From NCBI RefSeq assembly GCF_002803085.1, contig NZ_NNBJ01000012.1:206425-270424 (forward strand): DNA of 64,000 nucleotides, written 5' to 3'. This document shows positions 1 through 9,115 of the stretch, piece by piece. Each line of letters starts with the position of its first letter. The stretch's first letter is position 1. Under the pieces are notes generated by a model. It worked only from the letters and a program-made list of their open reading frames with translations. It did no database searches and was not told where the DNA came from. The translations under genes and the position numbers were made by a program. This DNA is from Streptomyces sp. CB01201 (GTDB lineage Bacteria > Actinomycetota > Actinomycetes > Streptomycetales > Streptomycetaceae).

Positions 1-2402
1 AGGTCCACCACCAGCTGACCGGCATCCTCGCCGCCGAACCGGAACAGCGCCTGGCCGACGAGATATTCGAGCGCTCGGACGGCAATGCCTTCTTCGTCGA
101 GGAACTCGTGGTGGGCCGCGACCCCGACGGCACCTGCCCGGACCTGAGCGACTCGCTGCGCGACCTCCTGCTCGTCCGCGTCGAGAGCCTGCCCGAGGAC
201 GCCCAGCGGGTGGTGCGGATCGCCGCCGAGGGCGGCTCCACCGTGGAGTACCCGCTGCTCGCCGCCGTCGCCCGGCTCCCCGAGGACAAGCTCATCGAGG
301 CCCTGCGGGCCGCCGTGGGCGCCAACGTCCTGCTGCCCGCGGCGGACGGCGACGGCTACCGCTTCCGCCACTCCCTGGTCCGCGAGGCCGTCAGCGACGA
401 CCTGCTGCCCGGCGAGTGCTCCCGCCTCAACCGCCGTTACGCCGAAGCCCTGGAGGCCGACCCGTCGCTGGTCCGGGCCGACGAGCGGACCACCCGGCTC
501 GCCACGTACTGGTACCACGCGCACGACGCGGCCAAGGCGCTGCCCGTGGTGCTGCGCGCCGCGGTGGAGGCCCGCAGGCGGTACGCCTACGCGGAGCAAC
601 TGCGGCTGCTCTCCCGGGCGATGGAGCTGTGGGACAGCGTCCCCGCCGAGCTGCGCGAGGGGCTCAGGCCCCTGGACCACGCGGGCACCTACCCGCCGTG
701 CGGCTGCGCACCCGAACAGGCCGCTTCGCTGCGCTACCTCGATCTGCTGGCGGAGTCCGTGGAGGCGGCCCGGCTCTGCGGTGATCGCGAGGGCGCCCTG
801 AAACTCGCCAAGCAGGCGCTGCGGCTCATCGAGGCCGGGAGCGACCTGAGCTCCGGGAACGACCCGCTGCGCGCCGCCTGGTTCTGGATCCAGCGCTCCC
901 GCATGGTGCAGCACGCGGGGCGCGGGGACGGCTGGGCGGAGATAGCCACCGCCCAGGACCTGGTGCGCGGCCTCGCCCCGTCCCCCGTGCACGCCGAGGT
1001 GCTGGCCACGGCGGCCAGCTGGGGCATGCTCCACAAGCCCGGTCCCGAGTCCCTCGCTGCGGCCGAACAGGCCGTGGAATACGCCCGGTTGGTGCAGACC
1101 GAGGAGATCGAACTCAACGTCAGGCTGACTCTCGGCAGCCTGATGGCCGACTCGGGGTCGATCGAGGAGGGCATCGCCACGATGCGCGCGGTGATCGACC
1201 GCTCCCTGGAACTCGGTCTGGTCGGTGAGGCGATGCGCGGCCATGTGAACCTGAGCTCCGGTCTGGAGGCCGTCGGCCGCTCGGCCGCGGCCGTACGCGT
1301 CGCCGACGACGGGGTGCGCCTCGCCCAGAAGTACGGGCTGCTCGACAACGAGGCCTGGGTGCAGGCCAACCGGGCCGAATCGCTGTTCGGCCTCGGCCGC
1401 TGGGAGGAGGCCGCCGACTCCATCGAGCGGGTCCTGCGCACCGCGGTGAGCACCAAGCCGCTCGGGCTCGCCTTGCTGCGCCGGGCCGAACTCGAACTCC
1501 TGCGGGGCGAGTTGGAGCAGGCCGTGGCCTCCGTCGGCGATGCCCGCGCGGCCTTCGGCAAGTACGACCCGCTGGCCCAGCACGCCATACCGCTCGCCCG
1601 GATCGGGCTCGGCGTGGCGGCCGCCCGGGGCGGTGTCGACGAGGCCCGCGCGGAGCTGGCCCGCGCCGTGGAGCGCGGCTTCCCGCCCGGCACCCAGCGC
1701 TACGGCTGGCCGCTGCTCGTCGCGGCCGCCGCCGTGGAGGCCGATGTGCGCGGGCTCCCCTCGGCCGAGCAGGGCCGGGGCGCCGCCCTCGAACTGATCC
1801 GGACCGCGGCGAAGGAGCTGGCGACCGGCTCCTCCCTGTGCGAGGCGCTCGCCCGCGTCGTCGCCGCCGAACTGGACCGCGCCGAGGGCCGCGACACCGC
1901 GGCCCGCTGGGAGGCGGCCGTCCGGGACCTCAAGCCCCTGGAGCGCCCCTACGAACTGGCCGCGGCCTGCCACCGATGGGCCCATGCCCTGCTGGCCGAG
2001 GGCGGCGACCGCGAGACCGTGGCCACGCTGCTGCGCCAGGCCCACGCCGAGGCCGAGCGGGTCGGCGCCCGGCCGCTGCGCGAACAGCTGGAGCTGCTCG
2101 CCCGCCGGGCCCGGGTCTCGCTGACCGCCCCGGACCCGGCCGGGGCCGAGGAGCCGGCCGACCCGGTGGAGGCCCTCGGGCTCACCAGCCGGGAGCGGGA
2201 CGTGCTCCGTCTGGTCGCGGCGGGCCACAGCAACCGTCAGATCGCCGAGGAGCTCTACATCTCGCCGAAGACGGCGAGCGTCCACGTCTCCAACATCCTT
2301 GCCAAGCTGGGGGTTTCGGGCCGGGGCGAGGCGGCGGCCCTGGCTCACCGCCTCAACCTGTTCGCCGAACAGCCGGCGCGGGGGCTGACGCCGCTCGGGT
2401 GA
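1..2402 (+). CDS. Large LuxR-family regulator (LAL type), 5' end outside window
   Basis: About 799 residues are visible and the frame is open to the window edge, so the N-terminus, where LAL proteins carry the P-loop ATPase, is missing. The first visible residues (DEIFERSDGNAFFVEEL) match the end of an AAA/NB-ARC-like module. A long helical region typical of TPR or ChlAD-like sensor arms follows. The C-terminal 65 residues are a LuxR helix-turn-helix (LTSRERDVLRLVAAGHSN, then IAEELYISPKTASVHVSNIL). The family consists of cytoplasmic transcription activators, often switched by ATP or an inducer. It converges on the sugar dehydrogenase gene with only 8 bases between stops and no hairpin seen. 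The target genes cannot be read from the sequence. Confidence 0.9.
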   Translation, partial: VHHQLTGILAAEPEQRLADEIFERSDGNAFFVEELVVGRDPDGTCPDLSDSLRDLLLVRVESLPEDAQRVVRIAAEGGSTVEYPLLAAVARLPEDKLIEALRAAVGANVLLPAADGDGYRFRHSLVREAVSDDLLPGECSRLNRRYAEALEADPSLVRADERTTRLATYWYHAHDAAKALPVVLRAAVEARRRYAYAEQLRLLSRAMELWDSVPAELREGLRPLDHAGTYPPCGCAPEQAASLRYLDLLAESVEAARLCGDREGALKLAKQALRLIEAGSDLSSGNDPLRAAWFWIQRSRMVQHAGRGDGWAEIATAQDLVRGLAPSPVHAEVLATAASWGMLHKPGPESLAAAEQAVEYARLVQTEEIELNVRLTLGSLMADSGSIEEGIATMRAVIDRSLELGLVGEAMRGHVNLSSGLEAVGRSAAAVRVADDGVRLAQKYGLLDNEAWVQANRAESLFGLGRWEEAADSIERVLRTAVSTKPLGLALLRRAELELLRGELEQAVASVGDARAAFGKYDPLAQHAIPLARIGLGVAAARGGVDEARAELARAVERGFPPGTQRYGWPLLVAAAAVEADVRGLPSAEQGRGAALELIRTAAKELATGSSLCEALARVVAAELDRAEGRDTAARWEAAVRDLKPLERPYELAAACHRWAHALLAEGGDRETVATLLRQAHAEAERVGARPLREQLELLARRARVSLTAPDPAGAEEPADPVEALGLTSRERDVLRLVAAGHSNRQIAEELYISPKTASVHVSNILAKLGVSGRGEAAALAHRLNLFAEQPARGLTPLG

Positions 2403-2410
2403 CGGCCGGC

Positions 2411-3568
2411 TCAGGTGACGTCCAGCTCCAGGACGCGGTCGTCGCCGGGCCTGGGGGTGCCGCGCGAGTCGGTGTTGTTGGTGAGCAGCCAGAGCTTGCC
2501 GCCCCCGGCCGCGAGGACGGTACGGAGCCTGCCGTACTGACCGCCCAGGAAGGCCTCGGGACCGGCGAGCGCCTTGGTGCCGTCCAGCGGGACGCGCCAC
2601 AGGCGCTCGCCCCGCAGCGCCGCGATCCACACCGAGCCGTCCTGGATCGCGATCCCGCTGGGGGAGGCCTCGGACGTCCTCCACTGGGCGACGGGATCGA
2701 CGTACCCCGCCTTGCCGGCCCTGCCCTCCACTACGGGCCAGCCGTAGTTCCTGCCGGGCTCGATCAGGTTGAGCTCGTCCCAGGTGTCCTGCCCGAACTC
2801 CGCGGCCCACAGCCGGTTCTCGCCGTCCCAGGCCAGGCCCTGCACATTGCGGTGCCCGTAGGAGTAGACCAGCGAGTCCGCCTCGGGATTGCCGTACGCG
2901 GGCTGCCCGTCCGGCGTCATCCGCAGGATCTTCCCGGCCAGCGACTTCTTGTCCTGCGCGAGCCCCCGTTCACCGGTCTCGCCGGTCCCGGCGTACAGCA
3001 TCCGGTCGGGACCGAACGCGATGCGCCCGCCGTTGTGGACGCTGCCCTTGGGGATCGACCGCAGGATGGTGTCCGGCGCCCCCAGCTGCTGGCCCTCGGG
3101 CCGCTGCGGGTCGTAGATCATCCGGGCGATGCGGTTGTCGGACTCGGTGGTGAAGTACGCGTACAGGAGATGGTCCGAGGCGTACGTGGGCGACAGGGCC
3201 AGCCCGAGCAGGCCTCCCTCGCCCTGGTGGGCGACGCCGGGCACGCTGCCCACGGAGGTCTTCCGGCCGGTCGCGGTGTCGACGCGCACGACCGAGCCGT
3301 CGTCGCGCGAGCCGACGAGGAGCGCGCCCTCGGGGAGCGCCACGACGCCCCAGGGCGACTTCAGCCCGTCGGTGACGGTCCTGGCCACCTTCACCGACCC
3401 CTTGGCGGGCGGTAGTTGGGCCTTCGGCGAGGCAGCCGAGGCCGCCGGGGGCGCCTTGGTGGCGGAGCCGGCGCCCTGTCCCCGCGGCTGCGCGGGCCCC
3501 GAGGAGCAGCCGGCCGCGAGCACGAGCACGGCTGCGGCCAGGGCGGTTGCCACGGTGGTACGTCGCAC
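2411..3568 (-). CDS. PQQ-type glucose/sorbosone dehydrogenase lipoprotein
   Basis: 385 residues. The GTG start is chosen because it is preceded by GAAGGGA and begins a lipoprotein signal with lipobox LAAGC (Cys21). A low-complexity Ala/Pro/Lys linker follows, then a six-bladed beta-propeller of the GSDH family with typical motifs SPWGVVALPEG, GGLLGLALSP, NGGRIAFGPD and YSYGHRNVQGLAWD. The family oxidises sugars or aldose-like compounds at the cell surface, usually with PQQ. No PQQ synthesis genes are in the window, so the cofactor is inferred. The open frame continues upstream for another 430 codons but is then antisense or out-of-frame sequence over the aldo/keto reductase, so the long version is not real. 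Confidence 0.88.
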   Translation of the reverse strand: MRRTTVATALAAAVLVLAAGCSSGPAQPRGQGAGSATKAPPAASAASPKAQLPPAKGSVKVARTVTDGLKSPWGVVALPEGALLVGSRDDGSVVRVDTATGRKTSVGSVPGVAHQGEGGLLGLALSPTYASDHLLYAYFTTESDNRIARMIYDPQRPEGQQLGAPDTILRSIPKGSVHNGGRIAFGPDRMLYAGTGETGERGLAQDKKSLAGKILRMTPDGQPAYGNPEADSLVYSYGHRNVQGLAWDGENRLWAAEFGQDTWDELNLIEPGRNYGWPVVEGRAGKAGYVDPVAQWRTSEASPSGIAIQDGSVWIAALRGERLWRVPLDGTKALAGPEAFLGGQYGRLRTVLAAGGGKLWLLTNNTDSRGTPRPGDDRVLELDVT

Positions 3569-3705
3569 GGTCGGGGTTCCCTTCGCCGGGGTCGATGCGC
3601 TGGGCCCATTCTGCGGTCTCACCCCCGCGTCCGGCCGTTCCAACTCCCCTGCCGCGCACGGTTCCTGTGCTGCCCGCCCGCTCCGGCGCATCGCCGGACG
3701 CCCGC

Positions 3706-4719
3706 TCAGTCCCGGGCGGGCGGCAGTGCGGCCAGCTCCGCCAGGTCGAGGGGGCTCAGGGAGAGGTCCGCGGCCAGGGCGTTCTCGCGCACCCATTCCT
3801 CCCGCTTGGCCCCCGGCACCGGGACCACCTGCTGCCCGAGCCGCAGCAGCCAGGCGATGGCCACCTGCGCCGGGGTCGCCGCGTGCCGCTCGGCGACCCG
3901 GCGCAGGCCCGCCACCACGGGCTGGTTCGCGGCCATCATCTCCGCCGTGAAGCGGGGGTGGCGGGCCCGGATGTCGTCCGGTTCGAAGCCCTGGCCGGGG
4001 GTGAGCGTTCCGGTCAGGAAGCCGTTGCCCAGCGGCATCGCGGCCAGCAGGCTCACACCCCGGACCGTGCACCACGGCAGCAGCGTGCGCAGCGCCTCGC
4101 GCGACCAGAGGGACAGCTCGGCCTGCACCGCGGCGACCGGGAACACCTGCTGGACGCGGTCGAGCAGCCGCACCGTCTCCTCGTACCGGCCCACGTGCAG
4201 CCCGTGCACCCCGGCCACCGGCGCGGTCCGGCGCACCGCCCGCGCGCCCATCGCGCTGAGTCCCAGGGCCCGCACCTTGCCGGCCCCCACCAGCTCCGCC
4301 ATCGCCCCCCAGGTCTCCTCGACCGGGACCTCGGGGTCGGCGCGGTGCAGCAGGTACAGGTCGATGACCTCGGTGCCGAGCCGGCGCAGCGAGGCGTCGC
4401 AGGCCCGGCGCACGTACCCGGGGCGGCCGTTGGCGACCACGTGCTGGTCGACGCCGACGAGCAGTCCGCACTTGGTGGCGACGAAGGCCTCCTCGCGGCG
4501 CTCGCGCAGCACCCGGCCGATCAGCAGCTCGTTGGTGAACGGGCCGTACATGTCGGCGGTGTCGAGCAGGTTCGAGCCGGTGTCCAAGGCGGCGTGCACG
4601 GCGCGCAGCGAGCGCTCCAGGTCCTGCTGAGAGCGGCTGTAGCCCCAGCTCATCGGCATGCAGCCGAGTCCGATCGCACCCGCCCGCAGGGCCCCCGCCC
4701 CGATTGTCCTGCGCTCCAC
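3706..4719 (-). CDS. Aldo/keto reductase
   Basis: 337 residues with a GTG start behind GGAGGGA. It has the AKR barrel pattern: GLGCMPMSWGY near the N-terminus, SNLLDTADMYG with the catalytic Asp and Tyr, the VATKCG strand with the catalytic Lys, YLLHRADP, and a C-terminal NADPH-binding PVPGAKREEWVREN segment. These enzymes reduce aldehydes or ketones with NADPH in the cytoplasm; the substrate is unknown. It lies 137 bases upstream of the sugar dehydrogenase on the same strand and may be co-transcribed with it. It diverges from the 2-hydroxyacid dehydrogenase across 74 bases. Confidence 0.9.
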   Translation of the reverse strand: MERRTIGAGALRAGAIGLGCMPMSWGYSRSQQDLERSLRAVHAALDTGSNLLDTADMYGPFTNELLIGRVLRERREEAFVATKCGLLVGVDQHVVANGRPGYVRRACDASLRRLGTEVIDLYLLHRADPEVPVEETWGAMAELVGAGKVRALGLSAMGARAVRRTAPVAGVHGLHVGRYEETVRLLDRVQQVFPVAAVQAELSLWSREALRTLLPWCTVRGVSLLAAMPLGNGFLTGTLTPGQGFEPDDIRARHPRFTAEMMAANQPVVAGLRRVAERHAATPAQVAIAWLLRLGQQVVPVPGAKREEWVRENALAADLSLSPLDLAELAALPPARD

Positions 4720-4793
4720 CTGGCCGGATCCCTCCCTCGTCGCTCCCCAAACTAACCTCTGGCCGCCGACGCCCTTCGCATAGCCTCCTGACC

Positions 4794-5735
4794 ATGACTT
4801 CCGAGGTATGGATCCCCTTCGACCCGGCCGATGTGCCGGGCCTGCCCGACTCCTTCACCTACCGGGTCTGGGACGGCGGCCCCGACTTTCCCGCGGACCC
4901 CGCCGACTGCGCCTTCTACGTCGTCCCGTACATGAAGTCGCCCGAGACCTCCGTCCGCCCGCTCGCCGGGATGACGGGCGTCCGGGTGGTGCAGACGCTG
5001 ACCGCCGGCATCGACCATGTGCAGCCCGGCGTCGGACTGCTGCCGCCGGGCGTCCGCCTGTGCAACGCGCGCGGGGTCCACGAGGCGTCCACCGCGGAGC
5101 TGACCCTGGCCCTCGTCCTCGCCTCGCTGCGCGGGATCCCCGGATTCGTCCAGGGGCAGCAGCGGCAGGAGTGGCGGTCCGGTTTCTATCCGGCGCTCGC
5201 CGACAAGTCGGTGCTGATCGTCGGGTACGGGTCGATCGGGGCGGCCATCGAGGACCGGCTCGCGCCGTTCGAGTGCGCGCGGGTGGCGCGCGTCGCGCGC
5301 TCCTCGCGCGCAACGGAGCGCGGCCAAGTGCACGCACTGACCGACCTGCCCGCGCTGCTCCCGGAGGCGGACGTCGTCATCGTCTCCACGCCGCTCACCG
5401 AGCAGACGAAGGGCCTGGTGGACGCCGAGTTCCTGGGCCGCCTCAAGGACGGGGCGCTGGTGGTGAACGTCGCCCGCGGGCCCGTCGTGGACACCAAGGC
5501 GTTGCTCGCCGAACTGGAGTCCGGCCGGATCCACGCGGCACTGGATGTCACCGACCCCGAACCGCTGCCCGTGGGGCATCCGTTGTGGCGGGCGCCCAAC
5601 GTTCTCATCAGCCCGCACGTGGGGGGATCCAGCTCCGCCTTCCTGCCCCGGGCCAAGCGTCTGCTGGCCGCTCAGCTCACCCGCTTCGCGGCCCAACAGC
5701 CGCTCGCCAACGTGGTTCTGACGACGGATCAGTAA
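4794..5735 (+). CDS. D-isomer-specific 2-hydroxyacid dehydrogenase
   Basis: 313 residues. The NAD-binding fold is marked by LIVGYGSIGAAIEDRL, catalytic Arg in VNVARGPVVD, catalytic Glu region DVTDPEPLPVGHPLW and catalytic His in ISPHVGGSS. It belongs to the formate/glycerate/phosphoglycerate dehydrogenase superfamily and resembles the glyoxylate/hydroxypyruvate reductase branch; the substrate is not determinable. The start is the ATG of MTSEVWIPF. There is no Shine-Dalgarno sequence, but TAGCCT at 4781-4786 begins 13 bases before the ATG, which suggests a leaderless transcript. A stretch of 452 bases without a gene follows. Confidence 0.88.
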   Translation: MTSEVWIPFDPADVPGLPDSFTYRVWDGGPDFPADPADCAFYVVPYMKSPETSVRPLAGMTGVRVVQTLTAGIDHVQPGVGLLPPGVRLCNARGVHEASTAELTLALVLASLRGIPGFVQGQQRQEWRSGFYPALADKSVLIVGYGSIGAAIEDRLAPFECARVARVARSSRATERGQVHALTDLPALLPEADVVIVSTPLTEQTKGLVDAEFLGRLKDGALVVNVARGPVVDTKALLAELESGRIHAALDVTDPEPLPVGHPLWRAPNVLISPHVGGSSSAFLPRAKRLLAAQLTRFAAQQPLANVVLTTDQ

Positions 5736-5769
5736 CTCTCTGGAGCTATTCGGGTGCACCGGGTGCCTT

Positions 5770-5800
5770 CGTGACTCCATGCTGTCACGGAGCGTATAAG
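5770..5800 (+). promoter_or_regulatory. Inverted repeat overlapping a putative promoter upstream of the GGDEF gene
   Basis: CGTGAC (5770-5775) and GTCACG (5783-5788) form a perfect inverted repeat with a 7-base spacer. TATAAG (5795-5800) follows as a possible -10, so the repeat would sit over the -35 region. The half-sites resemble those of BldD (AGTGA...TCAC). BldD is known to bind upstream of several Streptomyces c-di-GMP genes. The regulator assignment is inference. The remaining sequence from 5801 to 6187 holds no gene that I can support. Confidence 0.4.
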
Positions 5801-6187
5801 GGCTATGTCCCTGAGTGACGAGACTGGTGTATCGTCCCGACCGGGGCCCGCTGCCGTGCGTCTACGGCGCGGGGAGCGATCACGGCGAGGGGGGCGACGG
5901 GCGATGCACGGCCAATGGACGAACGATCCGACGCGGTGGAGCAGCCGGCGGCGGCCCCGTCGCGGGCAGCGCGCGGCGATGCGCCGCGATGGAGCGGCAC
6001 TCGCCGGGGCGATAAGCGGCACAACGACCAACGGCGGCCAAAATCACGGCTCTTGGGCCGCGAATCCCGGCACCCGGCCCCGGCCGGGCGGGACCACGGC
6101 CAGGCCCCGGTGGCGCGGAGCGGTCCGGTGAGCGCGCCGGGAGCGGTCCTGACCCGGCCCCCCATGACCGGAGGTGGCGGAACCGGC

Positions 6188-8998
6188 ATGGTTTCCCAAC
6201 TCGTCCTCGCGGTGATCTGTGCCGGATATGCCACCGGCGCATTCCTCGGCTGGGGCTCGCCGCAACTCGCCCAGTTCATGGGCGACTTCGGGCTCTCCGC
6301 CGCGGCGCTGATCGCCGCGGTCTCCTGCTTCCGCTACGCGCGTGGCGGGGCGACCGGCAGCGAGAGCAGCTTTCGGCCGGCCTGGCTGCTGTTCTCCTTC
6401 TCCTCCGCCATGGCCGCCTGCGGCAACGGCGTCTGGGGCTTCTACGAGGTGGTGCTGCGGCGGCAGGTGCCCACCCTCTCGGCCGCGGACTTCTTCTTCC
6501 TCTGCTTCGCGCCGCCCGCCATCGTCGGCCTGCTCGTCCTCGCCAAACGCCCTGTCACCAGGGCGGGTTGGGTGTGTCTCGGCCTCGACTCATGGCTCAT
6601 CGGCGGCTCCCTGCTCACCCTGTCCTGGAGCCTCGCCCTCGCCCGCACCGCCCGGCAGGGCGAGGGCGAGGGAGTGGCCCACGCCACCCTCGCGCTGGCC
6701 TATCCGCTGCTCGACATCGTGCTCGTCAGCATGGTGCTCGCACTGCACTTCCGGCGCTCCTCGGCCAACCGGTCCGCCGTGAACACCGCCATCGCGGCGC
6801 TCGCCCTGACCGTCCTGTGCGACGCCCTGTTCACCTCGCCGCTGCTGCGCCAGCACTACCGCTCGGGGCAACTCCTGGACGCCGGCTGGTTCGCCGGCTC
6901 CCTGCTCCTCGCCTACGCCCCCTGGGGCGCCCGCCGACTGCCCGCCGCGCCGCCGCGCAGGCCCGCCGTCGCCCCGCGCGGAGCCCGCCCGGCCCCCGGC
7001 CGGCCGCGCCCGCAGCCGGTGGCGACCCGGCCGCTCGCCAGCTCGCTGGCCGCGCTCACGCCGTACCTCGCGGCAGCCGTGTGCACCCTGGGCATCCTCT
7101 ACAACGTCATCGAGGGCCACCGGGTCGACCGGATGGTCGTGTTCACCGGCTGCACCGTCGTGCTCGCCCTGGTGGTCCGCCAGGGGATCATGCTGCTCGA
7201 CAACATCGCGCTCACCCATGAACTGGCCCAGAAGGAGAACCACTTCCGCTCCCTGGTGCAGGGTTCCAGCGATGTCATCATGATCGCCGCGCCCACCGGC
7301 ATACTGCGGTACGTCAGCCCGGCGGCCGCCGGTGTCTACGGGCGGGACGCCGAGGAGCTGGTGGGGTCCGAACTGGCCTCGCTCATCCATCCCGAGGACC
7401 TGGGCCGGGTGGTGCACGAAGTGCGCAGGTTTCTGGCGGCGCCGCCCGCCGAGGAGCCCACGACGCGGATCGAGTGCCGCTTCAAGTCGGGGACCGGCGA
7501 GTGGCTCAACGTGGAGTCCACCGTCAACCGCCACCAGGGCGGGCTCATTCTCAACAGCCGTGACGTGACCGAACGGGTGCGCCTCCAGGCGCAGTTGGAG
7601 CACAACGCCGAACACGACCCGCTGACCGACCTGCCCAACCGGGCGCTGTTCACCAAGCGGGTGCGCAAGGCGCTCGGCGGCCGCCGCACCACCGACCCGG
7701 GCACCGCCGTGCTCTTCATCGACCTCGACGGCTTCAAGCAGGTCAACGACACCATCGGCCACCAGGCCGGCGACGAACTGCTCATCCAGGCCGCCCGCAG
7801 GCTCCAGGACTCGGTACGGGCCGGAGACACCGCGGCCCGGCTCGGCGGGGACGAGTTCGCCGCCCTCATCCTCGGCGACGGCACCCGCGACCCGGCGGCC
7901 CGTGAGTACCAGGTGCGGGAGATCGCCGACCGGCTGCGCCTGACCCTGTCGCAGCCGTACCTGATCGACGGCAACGACGTCCGGGTCGCCGCCTCCATCG
8001 GCGTCGCGTTCGCCGAGCCGGGCGTCGGCGCCGGGGAACTGCTGCGCAACGCCGACCTCGCGATGTACCGCGCCAAGAAGGGCGGCAAGAACCGCGTCGA
8101 GATGTACGCCCCGCAGATGCAGGCCGAGGTCGTGCGCAAGACCGAACTCGCGGCGCGGCTGCGCAGCGCGCTCAACGAGGGCGAGTTCGCCGTGCTGCAC
8201 CAGCCGGTCGTCGACCTCGCCACCGGCGAGGTCGCCGCCGTCGCGGCCCAGGCCCGGTGGCGGTCGGCCCAGGGCATCCTGTTCACCCCGGCCGAATTCC
8301 TCCGGGTCGCCGACGAGAGCGAGCGCGCCGCCGAGCTCGGCCGCTGGCTGCTTGAGGAGGCCGTGGAGCAGGCCGCCGAGCGGCGCAGGGCGGGCCATGC
8401 CGCGCCCGTCTCGGTCCGCCTCTCGGCCCGCAGGCTGCTCGACAAGTCGATGCCCATCGGAGCGGTGGAAGCCCTCCTGGGCAGGCACGGGCTGCCCTCC
8501 GGCGCCCTGATCATCGAGCTGGCCGACAGCGACCCGAGGATTTCCTTCGACGAGCTGGAGCGGCACCTCGTGGGCCTGCGCCGGCTCGGCGTGCGGATCG
8601 CGCTCGACGGGTTCGGCAGCGGCTACGCCGCGATCAACGCGCTGCGCCGGCTCCCCGTCGACGTCCTGAAGCTGGACCGGGGACTGGTCGAGGGTGTCGT
8701 CGAGTCGGCCCGCCTCCACAAGATCACCGCCGGGCTGCTCCGGATCGCCTGCGATCTCGGCATGCAGTCGGTGGCCGACGGAGTGGACGTGCCGGAGCAG
8801 GTCCTGGCCCTGCGCGCCATGGGGTGTACGCATGGGCAGGGCATGGCGTTCTCCGGTCCGCTCGACGAGTTCCGGCTGCGCAGGGCCCTGCTGAGGGGCG
8901 AGTATCCGGTGCCGGGCGGGGCCGCGCTGCCCGTGCTCAGTGGCCGGAGCGGACCGCTGCTGGGCTCACATAATGAGACGCCCGTCCCACCTACTTGA
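6188..8998 (+). CDS. Membrane PAS-GGDEF-EAL protein (c-di-GMP turnover)
   Basis: 936 residues from the ATG of MVSQLVLAV. GTG 6128 and ATG 6164 are in-frame alternatives. The N-terminal 300 residues hold about eight to ten hydrophobic segments with one short Arg/Pro-rich loop. A PAS domain follows (FRSLVQGSSDVIMIAAPTG), then a GGDEF domain with an intact active-site GGDEF at residues 553-557 and a C-terminal EAL-like domain. The EAL domain is degenerate: the EAL-x-RW motif reads AAQ-A-RW (686-688), the DDFG motif is DGFGSG, and the Asn of the usual N-x-S-A-R motif is Arg (RLSARRL). The family rule is that GGDEF makes c-di-GMP and EAL degrades it, so this is probably a cyclase with a sensory or inactive EAL. 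The stop overlaps the region just upstream of the ilvB leader. Confidence 0.9.
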   Translation: MVSQLVLAVICAGYATGAFLGWGSPQLAQFMGDFGLSAAALIAAVSCFRYARGGATGSESSFRPAWLLFSFSSAMAACGNGVWGFYEVVLRRQVPTLSAADFFFLCFAPPAIVGLLVLAKRPVTRAGWVCLGLDSWLIGGSLLTLSWSLALARTARQGEGEGVAHATLALAYPLLDIVLVSMVLALHFRRSSANRSAVNTAIAALALTVLCDALFTSPLLRQHYRSGQLLDAGWFAGSLLLAYAPWGARRLPAAPPRRPAVAPRGARPAPGRPRPQPVATRPLASSLAALTPYLAAAVCTLGILYNVIEGHRVDRMVVFTGCTVVLALVVRQGIMLLDNIALTHELAQKENHFRSLVQGSSDVIMIAAPTGILRYVSPAAAGVYGRDAEELVGSELASLIHPEDLGRVVHEVRRFLAAPPAEEPTTRIECRFKSGTGEWLNVESTVNRHQGGLILNSRDVTERVRLQAQLEHNAEHDPLTDLPNRALFTKRVRKALGGRRTTDPGTAVLFIDLDGFKQVNDTIGHQAGDELLIQAARRLQDSVRAGDTAARLGGDEFAALILGDGTRDPAAREYQVREIADRLRLTLSQPYLIDGNDVRVAASIGVAFAEPGVGAGELLRNADLAMYRAKKGGKNRVEMYAPQMQAEVVRKTELAARLRSALNEGEFAVLHQPVVDLATGEVAAVAAQARWRSAQGILFTPAEFLRVADESERAAELGRWLLEEAVEQAAERRRAGHAAPVSVRLSARRLLDKSMPIGAVEALLGRHGLPSGALIIELADSDPRISFDELERHLVGLRRLGVRIALDGFGSGYAAINALRRLPVDVLKLDRGLVEGVVESARLHKITAGLLRIACDLGMQSVADGVDVPEQVLALRAMGCTHGQGMAFSGPLDEFRLRRALLRGEYPVPGGAALPVLSGRSGPLLGSHNETPVPPT
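8969..8974 (+). promoter_or_regulatory. Possible -10 of the ilvB leader transcript
   Basis: CATAAT lies inside the last codons of the GGDEF gene, about 58 bases before the leader-peptide ATG. It resembles actinobacterial sigma-70 -10 boxes. No convincing -35 sits 16-18 bases upstream, so the assignment is tentative. Confidence 0.25.
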
Positions 8999-9031
8999 CA
9001 CCACCAGCGCGCCGGGGGGAGGGTCAATGCC

Positions 9032-9073
9032 ATGCGCACCCGAATTCTCGTACTTGGAAAGCGCGTCGGCTGA
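9032..9073 (+). CDS. ilvB leader peptide MRTRILVLGKRVG
   Basis: A 13-residue open frame with four consecutive hydrophobic branched-chain codons (Ile ATT, Leu CTC, Val GTA, Leu CTT), preceded by GGAGGG at 9017-9022. It sits just before paired RNA arms and a terminator, upstream of acetolactate synthase. This is the layout of BCAA transcription attenuation. Ribosome stalling at residues 5-8 when Ile, Leu or Val tRNAs are uncharged would alter folding of the following arms. I recall this type of leader as described for actinobacterial ilv operons. Confidence 0.85.
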   Translation: MRTRILVLGKRVG

Positions 9074-9114
9074 AGCGGAGCCCCTGTGGGCTCCGCAGAC
9101 CGCACCCGACGCGC
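9061..9114 (+). promoter_or_regulatory. Paired arms of the ilvB attenuator
   Basis: GCGCGTCGG (9061-9069), which overlaps the last leader codons, is fully complementary to CCGACGCGC (9106-9114). This encloses a perfect 9-bp hairpin: GCGGAGCCC at 9075-9083 pairs with GGGCTCCGC at 9088-9096. A ribosome stalled on the Ile-Leu-Val-Leu codons would cover the first arm and free the second, next to the terminator stem. The switching model is inference; the complementarity is read directly. Confidence 0.65.
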
Positions 9115-9115
9115 T

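Noticed and set aside
3569..4858. Upstream extension of the sugar-dehydrogenase frame through the aldo/keto reductase
   Set aside because: The extension runs out of frame over a clear reductase gene and lacks domains; the lipoprotein signal at 3568 marks the true start.
8995..9000. TTGACA as -35 of the ilvB leader
   Set aside because: It is a perfect hexamer, but positions 16-19 bases downstream are G-rich with no -10, and it would place the start inside the leader-peptide gene.
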